Shown here piece after piece: positions 28,744-36,509 of a stretch of DNA of 64,000 bases (position 1 is the first letter of the stretch; each line of letters begins with the position of its first letter). The position numbers and the translations under genes were made by a program. The stretch is taken from the NCBI RefSeq assembly GCF_014534645.1, contig NZ_JACVQF010000220.1:62001-126000 (forward strand). Direction: 5' to 3'. This DNA is from Streptomyces griseicoloratus (GTDB lineage Bacteria; Actinomycetota; Actinomycetes; Streptomycetales; Streptomycetaceae). Under the pieces are notes generated by a model. It was not told where the DNA came from and made no database searches. It worked only from the letters and a program-made list of their open reading frames with translations.

Positions 28744-31518
28744 GTGGACGACTATGCGGGACGGGTACTCGCCGACCGCTACCGCCTGCCCCTGCCGCCG
28801 TCGGACGAGTACGAACTGACCGAGACCCGCGCCTTCGACACCTACAGCGGACAGGAAGTCCTGATCAGGCAGGTGCCGTTGCCGGAGGTCGTCGAGGCGG
28901 AGGTGCTCGACGCGGAAGGGCTGCCCGACGGCTTCACGGCCCGGGACGGCGGTCCCCGGCGGCCCCCGCAGCGGTCGTCGGCCTCCGCCGCCGGCCCGCG
29001 CCGGCCCGCCGATCCGGTGGTCCGGCGGGCCGTGGAGGCCGCGCAGGCCGCGGCCAGGATCCCCGACCACCCGCGGCTCGACCAGGTCTTCGACGTGTTC
29101 GCCGAGGGCGGCTCGCTGTGGATCGTCAGCGAGCTGGTGTCGGCCCGGCCGCTGGCCGCGCTGCTCGCCGAACAGCCGCTGACGCCGTACCGGGCGGCCG
29201 AGGTCGCCTCCGACGTCCTCACGGCGCTCCGGATCCTGCACGGCCACGGCTGGGTGCACCGGAACATCACCGCGCGCACGGTGCTCGTCTGCGACGACGG
29301 CCGCGTGATCCTGACCGGCCTCGCGGTCGGAGCGGCCGAGGAGGCGCTGTGCGGGTACGACCCGGTTCCCGCCCCGGAGGGGGAGGGCGGCGAGCCCGCG
29401 ACCGTGGCCTTCGACGAGCAGGGCCCCCCGGCCGTGGGGCCCGCCCCCACCGGTGACGATCCCGAGGCCGCCCGGCGGGCCGCCATCCAGGCCCGGGCGG
29501 CCCGCGACCTGCCGGCGCCCGGGCCCCTGGGCGCGGGCGGTTCCTCCGCGGGACCCGCCCCCGCGCCCCCGGACCCCAGCGGCGACATCCGCGCGGCACG
29601 GGCCGGCGCGATCGCCGCGTACCGCGCGGGCACCCGAGCGGCGGCCCGCGTCCAGGAGACCCAGAACGGCCACAGGCCCCTGCCGGGCACCCGCCCGGAC
29701 CTCGGCGGGGCTCTTGGCGCGCGTGGCGGCGTCCCTGCCGCCCAGGACAACGGCCCTGCGGCCCCGCCTGGCACCGGCTCGCCCTCCGGGAGCGGTCCCG
29801 TCCCGCGTGGTGGCGTGTCGGCCGGTCAGGGGCTGCCGGGTGTCCGTCCGGATCTCGGTGGGGGGCCCGGCGCGCGTGGCGGGGGCCTCGCCGGGCAGGG
29901 CAACGGTGCTGCGGCCGTGCCGGGTGCTGAGGGCGGGACCGCCTCTCGTGCCAACGGCCTCGCACCGCACGGCGGTGCTGCCGTGGGAGTGCCCGGTGCG
30001 CGGACCGCGGCCGGGGACGGTCCGGCGTCCGTCGCTCCGCCCGGGCAGATCGCCGACCCCTACGGTGTGCGCGCCGGCTCCTGGCACGGTGCCACGCCCC
30101 GCACGAGCGGCGGCAGCCCCGCCCCCTCCGGCGTCCCCGCCCAGGCGGGCGACCGCGGCGTGCCGTCCGCCCCCGTACCCGCGCCCCGCGCCGGCGCCCC
30201 CGCCGCACCCACCGGGCGCTGGGACGACCTGGTCGCCGCCCCCGGCCCCGCCCGCCGCGGCCCGGCCACCGCACTGGCCGCCGAGCGGGCCCGGCAGGCG
30301 CGGATGGCCGTGATCGGTCCGGTCACCGAGCGCTGGGCGCCGGAACAGGCCGGCCCGGTGCACGAGAACTGGCAGCTGGCCCCGCCCATCGGGCCCGCGA
30401 CCGACCTGTGGGCGCTCGGCGCGCTGCTCTTCCGGGCCGTACAGGGGCACGCGCCCTATCCCGAGGAGTCGACCGCCGAGCTGGTCCAGATCGTGTGCGC
30501 GGAGCCGCCGGCGTTCGCCGAGGAGTGCGGGCCGCTCAGGCCGGTCGTGGAGTCGCTGCTGCGTCAGGACCCCACCGAGCGCATCGACTTCGAGGAACTG
30601 CGCGGCTGGCTGCGCTCACTCGTCCGCTCGGCACCCGAACCGGAGGCCGGCCTGCACGTCGTCCCCGCCCCGCCCGCCGACGCCAGCCGGCTGCCGATCG
30701 TGCGCCGCCGGGGCGAGCTGGTGCGCAAACGGCGTGCCGGGCTGCCCGCGCACCACGGGCGGCACAAGCGGGACAGGCGGCAGGGGCGTTCACCGCGCAG
30801 CCTCGGCCGGCTCCTGCTCGTGCTGATACTGCTCGGCCTGGCCGGGGCGATCGCCTACGCCATGCTCTTCATGCCGAAGAGCGACACGAACGGCGCGGGC
30901 GCCCCCGACCGCACGGGCACCGTCGGCGAGGCGAGCCAGGCGCCGCCCGCGCGGTCACCGGACGCCGGCGGTGAACCCCGGCCGGAGCGGAACACCCCGA
31001 AGAACGACACCGGCCCGGCCGAGTCCTCCGGCGCCGCCGAGACGCAGACCACCGGCCCCGAGGTCGCCGACGGCTTCGCCCTGCGCAAGGACCCGGAGGG
31101 CTTCCGCGTCGCCGTCGCCGAGGGCTGGGAGCGCACGCCCCGCAACGGACGCGGTCAGATCGTGTACGCCAAGGGCGACTTCGAGCTCGTCGTCGTACCG
31201 GGCCGGGACGACGCGGACGAGTACGGCGACGACCCCATGGCCTACCAGCGGGACTCCGAACGCGAGTTGGAGCCGTACCGCGCGTCCAGCTGGGCCACCT
31301 CCAGCGGGCTGAAGACGATCGAGGTGGGCGGACGGACCATGGCGGAGGGACAGTTCACCTGGACCGGCGAGGACGGCGGCGAGCTCTACGTCCGCAACCT
31401 CGCGATGCTGATCGACGGTCGCTACCACGTGCTGCAGGTGCGCGGCCCCGAGGCCGAGCGGGACGAGGTGACCCGGCTCTACGAGCAGGCGTCGACGACG
31501 TATCAGTACACAGGCTGA
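28744..31518 (+). CDS. Transmembrane pseudokinase with large insertion (kinase 2)
   Basis: 924 residues. Kinase-like ends are recognisable, but the catalytic residues are gone. There is no glycine loop, the VAVK lysine is Arg42 (VLIRQV), HRD is HRN (172-174) and DFG is GLA (192-194). About 320 residues of Gly/Ala/Pro-rich sequence, including two copies of a PDLGGxxGARGG unit, separate the N-terminal part from the C-lobe (from about 526: GPATDLWALGALLFRAVQG). A membrane segment follows (about 690-712), then an external domain (DPEGFRVAVAEGWERTP). It is probably a scaffold or allosteric partner of the adjacent kinases. GTG at 28744 after GGGGGTGG. Confidence 0.88.
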   Translation: MDDYAGRVLADRYRLPLPPSDEYELTETRAFDTYSGQEVLIRQVPLPEVVEAEVLDAEGLPDGFTARDGGPRRPPQRSSASAAGPRRPADPVVRRAVEAAQAAARIPDHPRLDQVFDVFAEGGSLWIVSELVSARPLAALLAEQPLTPYRAAEVASDVLTALRILHGHGWVHRNITARTVLVCDDGRVILTGLAVGAAEEALCGYDPVPAPEGEGGEPATVAFDEQGPPAVGPAPTGDDPEAARRAAIQARAARDLPAPGPLGAGGSSAGPAPAPPDPSGDIRAARAGAIAAYRAGTRAAARVQETQNGHRPLPGTRPDLGGALGARGGVPAAQDNGPAAPPGTGSPSGSGPVPRGGVSAGQGLPGVRPDLGGGPGARGGGLAGQGNGAAAVPGAEGGTASRANGLAPHGGAAVGVPGARTAAGDGPASVAPPGQIADPYGVRAGSWHGATPRTSGGSPAPSGVPAQAGDRGVPSAPVPAPRAGAPAAPTGRWDDLVAAPGPARRGPATALAAERARQARMAVIGPVTERWAPEQAGPVHENWQLAPPIGPATDLWALGALLFRAVQGHAPYPEESTAELVQIVCAEPPAFAEECGPLRPVVESLLRQDPTERIDFEELRGWLRSLVRSAPEPEAGLHVVPAPPADASRLPIVRRRGELVRKRRAGLPAHHGRHKRDRRQGRSPRSLGRLLLVLILLGLAGAIAYAMLFMPKSDTNGAGAPDRTGTVGEASQAPPARSPDAGGEPRPERNTPKNDTGPAESSGAAETQTTGPEVADGFALRKDPEGFRVAVAEGWERTPRNGRGQIVYAKGDFELVVVPGRDDADEYGDDPMAYQRDSERELEPYRASSWATSSGLKTIEVGGRTMAEGQFTWTGEDGGELYVRNLAMLIDGRYHVLQVRGPEAERDEVTRLYEQASTTYQYTG

Positions 31519-31660
31519 CGAAACCCCATACAGGGCACCCTGGTTGCCTCCCGGCACGGGAAGCGACAACCGTCACAGAGCGGTCTTGAAGGCCCCCCAC
31601 CGGTTCCCCGGACGGGGGCCGGTCCCTAGTCTGGCCCTGACAAGACCATTGCGGGGCAAC

Positions 31661-33391
31661 GTGAATCAGATGCAGGGCCGGCTCCTGGCGGGCCGTTACC
31701 GGCTCGGCGAGTCCATCGGCAGTGGCGGCATGGGACGCGTGTGGCGTGCCCACGACGAGGTGCTGCACCGGTCGGTCGCCATCAAGGAGTTGACCGCCGC
31801 GCACTACGTCTCCGAGAGCGACCAGGCCATACTGCTGGCCCGGACCCGGGGCGAGGCGCGCGCGGCCGCGCGGATCAACCACTCCGCCGTCGTCACCGTG
31901 CACGACGTGCTCGAACACGACGGCCGGCCGTGGATCGTGATGGAACTGGTCGAGGGCCGCTCGCTGGCCGACGCCGTCAAGGACGAGGAGCGCGTCGAGC
32001 CGCGCGAGGCGGCGCGCATCGGCCTGTGGGTGCTGCGCGCCCTGCGCGCCGCGCACACCGCGGGCGTCCTGCACCGCGACGTCAAGCCGGGGAACGTCCT
32101 GCTCTCCCGGGACGGCCGCGTCCTGCTCACCGACTTCGGCATCGCGCAGATCGAGGGCGACAGCACCATCACGCGGACGGGCGAGGTCGTCGGCTCGGTC
32201 GACTACCTCGCGCCGGAGCGCGTCCGCGGCCACGACCCGGGCCCCGCCTCCGACCTGTGGGCCCTCGGCGCGACGCTGTACACGGCGGTGGAGGGCAGGT
32301 CGCCGTTCCGCCGTACGTCACCGCTGTCCACGATGCAGGCGGTCGTCGAGGAGGAGGCGCCCGAGCCCCGGTACGCCGGTCCGCTCGCGCCCGTCATCAG
32401 CGCCCTGCTGCGCAAGGACCCGGCCGCGCGCCCCGACGCGGCCGCGGCCGAGCAGATGCTCGCCGAGGCGGCCGAGGGCCGGCGGCCGGACGCGGCCCAG
32501 GCGTATGTGCCGACGCAGTACTCGGGCGCCGGACGCCCGGCCGGCCACGTCCGCCCGGGAGCGGCCGCGGCGACGCCGTATCCGCCGGTGACCGGCCCGA
32601 CGGCGGTGGGGCCCACGCCGATGGGCCCGGCGGCGACGGGGCCCGCGACGACCGGCGCGACGGCGGCCGGGTACGCGCCGACCGGGTACGCGCCGGCCGG
32701 GTCCACGGCCGGCGCCTCCGGGCGCTCCCGGCGCCGCCGCCTGCGCACGCTCGCGCTGGTGGTCGCCGTCGCCGCCCTCGTCGGCGGGGCCACCGCCGTA
32801 GTGCTGCGGACGTCGGACACGGGCGGGGACGCGGATCACGGCGTCGCGGTCCAGTCGCCGACCCCGACAACGGACCCGAAGCCCACCGCCACGGCCGGAA
32901 AGGACTCCGCGGGGACCGTCCCGGACGGCTGGGTCCGCCACGACGACCCGCTGGGTTTCAGCCTCTCCCTGCCCGAGGGCTGGGAGAGACAGGAGGTCGA
33001 CGCGGACGGCGACCTCCAGCAGATCGACTACACCCCCGACGGGGGCGAGCACTTCATCCGCATAGCCGTGGACAGCGCGCCCGACTTCAACGACCCGTAC
33101 GCACACCAGCTCGACCTGGAGGAGCAGCTCCAGCGGCTGGTCGACTACCGGCGCGTGACGCTGGAGCGCACCACCTACCGCGACCGCGACAGCGCCCGGT
33201 GGGAGTACACCTGGACCGCCCTGGCGAAGGACACCCCCTTCCCCGGACCACGGCGCGCCGTGGAGGAGATGTACATGTCCCGGGACGGCGTCGAGTACGC
33301 GATCTACATGTCCTCACCCGCCGACGACTGGGCGACCACGAGCGAGCAGTTCCGGGCCGTACTGCGGAGCTGGCAGGAGCGGACCGTCTGA
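31661..33391 (+). CDS. PknB-type Ser/Thr kinase with extracytoplasmic domain (kinase 3)
   Basis: 576 residues. Intact kinase: IGSGGMG, Lys42 in VAIKEL, HRD 138-140, DFG 158-160. A Thr/Gly/Pro/Ala linker with repeated GPTAVGPTPMGP-like units precedes one membrane helix (about 363-384). The outer domain starts DDPLGFSLSLPEGWERQEVD and is homologous to the domain in kinases 1, 2, 5 and 6. The GTG at 31661 has GGGG six bases upstream; an in-frame ATG lies three codons later. A TAGTCT -10-like element lies about 30 bases upstream. Confidence 0.92.
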   Translation: MNQMQGRLLAGRYRLGESIGSGGMGRVWRAHDEVLHRSVAIKELTAAHYVSESDQAILLARTRGEARAAARINHSAVVTVHDVLEHDGRPWIVMELVEGRSLADAVKDEERVEPREAARIGLWVLRALRAAHTAGVLHRDVKPGNVLLSRDGRVLLTDFGIAQIEGDSTITRTGEVVGSVDYLAPERVRGHDPGPASDLWALGATLYTAVEGRSPFRRTSPLSTMQAVVEEEAPEPRYAGPLAPVISALLRKDPAARPDAAAAEQMLAEAAEGRRPDAAQAYVPTQYSGAGRPAGHVRPGAAAATPYPPVTGPTAVGPTPMGPAATGPATTGATAAGYAPTGYAPAGSTAGASGRSRRRRLRTLALVVAVAALVGGATAVVLRTSDTGGDADHGVAVQSPTPTTDPKPTATAGKDSAGTVPDGWVRHDDPLGFSLSLPEGWERQEVDADGDLQQIDYTPDGGEHFIRIAVDSAPDFNDPYAHQLDLEEQLQRLVDYRRVTLERTTYRDRDSARWEYTWTALAKDTPFPGPRRAVEEMYMSRDGVEYAIYMSSPADDWATTSEQFRAVLRSWQERTV

Positions 33392-33464
33392 CCTCGGCCG
33401 TACAGGCGCCTGTTGTCGGCCACCCCGCGTTCCGGCGGCCCGGAGCGGCTGCGTCCGGTGGGGC

Positions 33465-34673
33465 ATGATGGTGCGCATGGTGACCGAGGAGGCGGGCGGG
33501 CGTGTCATCGCGGGCCGTTACCGGCTTCAGGCGCGGCTCGGGCGTGGCGGCATGGGCATCGTGTGGCAGGCGACCGACCAACTGCTCGGCCGGCAGGTCG
33601 CCGTCAAGGCGCTCCCCCTCGACGAGAGCCTTTCGGCCTCCGAGGCGCGGCGGCGGCGTGAGCGCACCCTGCGCGAGGCCCGCGCGGTCGCGCAGCTGCG
33701 CCACCCGCACGTCATCGTCGTCCACGACGTCGTCGAGGACGACGAACGCGCCTACATGGTCATGGAACTGGTCGACGGCGGCTCCCTCGCCGACCGCGTC
33801 AACGCGCACGGACCGGTCGACGCAACGGAGGCCGCCCGCATCGGCGTCGCGTTGCTGGGCGCCCTGAGCACCGCGCACGCCGCCGGGATCCTGCACCGGG
33901 ACGTCAAACCGTCGAACGTGCTCGTCGCCGAGGACGGCCGGGTCGTGCTCACCGACTTCGGCGTCGCGCAGGTCGCGGGCGCCACCACCCTCACCGAGAG
34001 CGGGTCCTTCGTCGGCTCGCCCGAGTACACCGCCCCCGAGCGGATGTCCGGTGCCGGGACCGGGCCGGAGTCCGACCTGTGGTCGCTGGGCGTGCTGCTG
34101 TGCGCCATCCTCAGCGGCTCGTCGCCCTTCCACCGGGACTCGCTGGGCGGCGTGCTGCACGCCGTGGTCTCCGAGGAGATCCGCCCGCCCGCGCAGGCCG
34201 GGCCGATCCTGCCCGTCGTACGGGGCCTGCTCGAACGCGATCCCGGGCGGCGGCTGGGCGCGGCGGAGGCGGAGCGGATGCTGCGCGCCTTCCTGGCCAC
34301 GGGCCGTACGCCCGGGGCCTCGTCCTCCCGCACCGGTGAACGCCGGTACACCACACGGGGCGTGCTCATGGCGGTGTTACTGGCCGCCGCGGCGGCGGGT
34401 GCCGGCATCTCCGCGGCGGCGCTGCTCGCGGACGGAGGCGGCGAGGGGGACGGCGCGCCGACGAGCACGGCACCCGGGACACCCACGGCCACTTCCCCGT
34501 CCCCGGGAGTCCCCGGGGCGACGGTCACCGTGACCCGCCCGGCGTCCCCGACGACCTCCCCGACGACCTCGGCGGCGCCCTCGGACGCGCCTGAGGACGC
34601 ACCGGAGTACGCGCCTGGAGCATCGCCTTCGAGCGCAACCGGAACGGCACCCCCTTCGAACGCGCCTAAATAG
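33465..34673 (+). CDS. PknB-type Ser/Thr kinase, short form, with a TTA codon (kinase 4)
   Basis: 402 residues. Kinase motifs are complete: LGRGGMG, Lys48 in VAVKAL, HRD 144-146, DFG 164-166. One membrane segment (about 300-322) is followed by only an 80-residue Ser/Thr/Pro tail, so unlike its neighbours it has no folded outer domain. Leu305, inside the membrane helix, is encoded by TTA (34377-34379). In Streptomyces that is read only by the bldA tRNA, which predicts developmentally delayed translation. The start is ambiguous: ATG 33465, ATG 33468, GTG 33471 (best SD spacing) and ATG 33477 are all in frame. Confidence 0.9.
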   Translation: MMVRMVTEEAGGRVIAGRYRLQARLGRGGMGIVWQATDQLLGRQVAVKALPLDESLSASEARRRRERTLREARAVAQLRHPHVIVVHDVVEDDERAYMVMELVDGGSLADRVNAHGPVDATEAARIGVALLGALSTAHAAGILHRDVKPSNVLVAEDGRVVLTDFGVAQVAGATTLTESGSFVGSPEYTAPERMSGAGTGPESDLWSLGVLLCAILSGSSPFHRDSLGGVLHAVVSEEIRPPAQAGPILPVVRGLLERDPGRRLGAAEAERMLRAFLATGRTPGASSSRTGERRYTTRGVLMAVLLAAAAAGAGISAAALLADGGGEGDGAPTSTAPGTPTATSPSPGVPGATVTVTRPASPTTSPTTSAAPSDAPEDAPEYAPGASPSSATGTAPPSNAPK

Positions 34674-34761
34674 GAGATAAGCGGCGGCGAGGGTCACGGG
34701 TCTGTGACCACGGGGCACCCGCGGTGGAACCGTGAGCGCCCCGCACGGTATGCATGACCCC

Positions 34762-36468
34762 ATGAGCAACAACGGGGGAGCCCGCAACGGGCCGGACGAG
34801 CCCACGAGTTTTGGTCTGCAACCACCGAACCCGAACCCGCCCACGGCCGTACCGCATCCCGGCAACCCGTACGCGGCGCCCACCGGGGTCGTGCCGCCGC
34901 AGACCCAGCCGCACGCCCAGGCGACGCCCGCGCCGGCGGCCCGGCCCAACGCGGCTTCCCCCGGGGCGTCGGCGCAGGACCCGGGTGCCGGACGGCTCAT
35001 CGCCGGCCGTTACCGGCTCGTCGCGAAGCTCGGCCACGGCGGCATGGGCACGGTGTGGCGCGCGAAGGACGAGACGGTGGACCGCGAGGTCGCCGTCAAG
35101 GAACCCCGCCTCCCCGACCACCTTCCCGAACGTGAACGGGCCAACGCCTTCGAGCGGATGCGGCGCGAGGCCCGCGCCGCCGCCCGCCTCGACCACCCGT
35201 CGGTGGTCAACGTGCACGACGTGGCGGTGGTGGACGGCCGGCCGTGGATCGTCATGGAGCTGGTGCAGGGCCGCTCGCTGGGCGACGCGTTGCAGGAGGG
35301 CACCCTGAGCGCCCGCGAGGCCGCGCGCATCGGCCTTCAGGTGCTCGGGGCGCTGGAGGCCGCGCACGAGGCGGGCATCCTGCACCGGGACGTGAAGCCG
35401 GACAACGTGCTGCTCGGCCGCCACGACCGGGTCGTCCTCACCGACTTCGGCATCGCCCAGATCGAGGGCGAGACCAACCTGACCGACACCGGCGGCTTCG
35501 TCGGCTCGCCCGAGTACATCGCCCCGGAACGGGTGCTGGGCCAGCGCCCCGGCCCGGCGAGCGACCTGTGGTCGCTGGGCGTGGTGCTGTACGCGGCGAC
35601 GGAGGGCGTCTCGCCGTTCCGGCGCAGCAACACCCCCGCCACCCTCCAGTCGGTGCTCAACGCCGTGCCCGCGCCGCCCGCCTCCGCGCAGGGCCCGCTC
35701 GCCGAGGCCATCACCGGCCTGCTGGACAAGGACCCGGCACGCCGCCCGAACGCCGCCCGGGTCCGCGCCCTGCTGGACGCCGCCGCCAACCCGCCCGCCC
35801 CGCAGCCCACCCAGGTCGTCCAGTTCGCCGGGCCGGGCGGCAAGGGCATCAGGCTGGGCCGGAAGGCGTGGACCGGCCTCGGCGCGGCGGTCGTCGCCGC
35901 GGCGGTGGCGGCGTACCTCGTGATCGCCGATCCGTTCGCGGGACCGCTGCCGGAGGGGTGGAAGAAGCAGGAGGTCGGCGAGAAGGTGGGGGTGAGCGTC
36001 GCCGTCCCGGCCGAGTTCGTCAAACAGAAGCACCCCGACGACTGGGACGGCACCAACGAGACGTTCACCGACCCGAGCGGCGCGGTGACGGTCTACGTCG
36101 ACCGCGACATCAAGAAGGACGACAAGGACAACGAGATCCCCGAGTCCGCGGCCGCCCTGGCCTGGGCGGACTGGGACGTGCTCAAGGACGGCGAGTACTC
36201 CTGGAACTTCGCCGACAAGCCCGCGCCCAAGGGTGAGCCCAAGGAGACCAAGTACAAGGACCGCAAGGCCGCCGAGAACACCATCACCTACACGACCACG
36301 GACACGCAGGATCCCCGTGAACGCGAGTTCCGGATCCTGTACTACCGGGCCGACAACGGTGACATGTACCGGCTGTGGATCGACTACCCGGGCAAGGGCT
36401 ACTTCGCCGACGAGGGACGCGAGATCGCCCGGACGGTGATCGAGAACTGGGAGGTCGACCAGCTCTGA
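34762..36468 (+). CDS. PknB-type Ser/Thr kinase with extracytoplasmic domain (kinase 5)
   Basis: 568 residues. A Pro/Asn-rich cytoplasmic arm of about 80 residues precedes the kinase: LGHGGMG, Lys113 in VAVKEP, HRD 208-210, DFG 228-230. The membrane helix is at about 371-390. The outer domain begins GPLPEGWKKQEVGEKVGVSVAVP. The ATG at 34762 (MSNNGG) is chosen because kinase 6 starts MSNGGD and the bases before both ATGs are alike; GTG 34732 is an alternative. The VAVKEPRLP motif shared with kinase 6 shows these two are the closest pair. Confidence 0.9.
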   Translation: MSNNGGARNGPDEPTSFGLQPPNPNPPTAVPHPGNPYAAPTGVVPPQTQPHAQATPAPAARPNAASPGASAQDPGAGRLIAGRYRLVAKLGHGGMGTVWRAKDETVDREVAVKEPRLPDHLPERERANAFERMRREARAAARLDHPSVVNVHDVAVVDGRPWIVMELVQGRSLGDALQEGTLSAREAARIGLQVLGALEAAHEAGILHRDVKPDNVLLGRHDRVVLTDFGIAQIEGETNLTDTGGFVGSPEYIAPERVLGQRPGPASDLWSLGVVLYAATEGVSPFRRSNTPATLQSVLNAVPAPPASAQGPLAEAITGLLDKDPARRPNAARVRALLDAAANPPAPQPTQVVQFAGPGGKGIRLGRKAWTGLGAAVVAAAVAAYLVIADPFAGPLPEGWKKQEVGEKVGVSVAVPAEFVKQKHPDDWDGTNETFTDPSGAVTVYVDRDIKKDDKDNEIPESAAALAWADWDVLKDGEYSWNFADKPAPKGEPKETKYKDRKAAENTITYTTTDTQDPREREFRILYYRADNGDMYRLWIDYPGKGYFADEGREIARTVIENWEVDQL

Positions 36469-36509
36469 GCGCGTCGACAAGCGGGCCTCGCGCACGGTAC
36501 TGATGGGGC

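Noticed and set aside
24487-30450. Very long open frame on the minus strand (nearly 2000 codons) opposite glpD and the first kinases
   Set aside because: It is the antisense shadow of GC-rich genes: composition is Arg/Gly/Pro/His-rich without domains, and three well-supported plus-strand proteins occupy the same DNA.
28744-31518. Pseudokinase as a frameshifted true kinase
   Set aside because: The frame stays open with typical codon usage throughout, and the changed motifs are substitutions, not a shift; alternative frames do not restore HRD or DFG.
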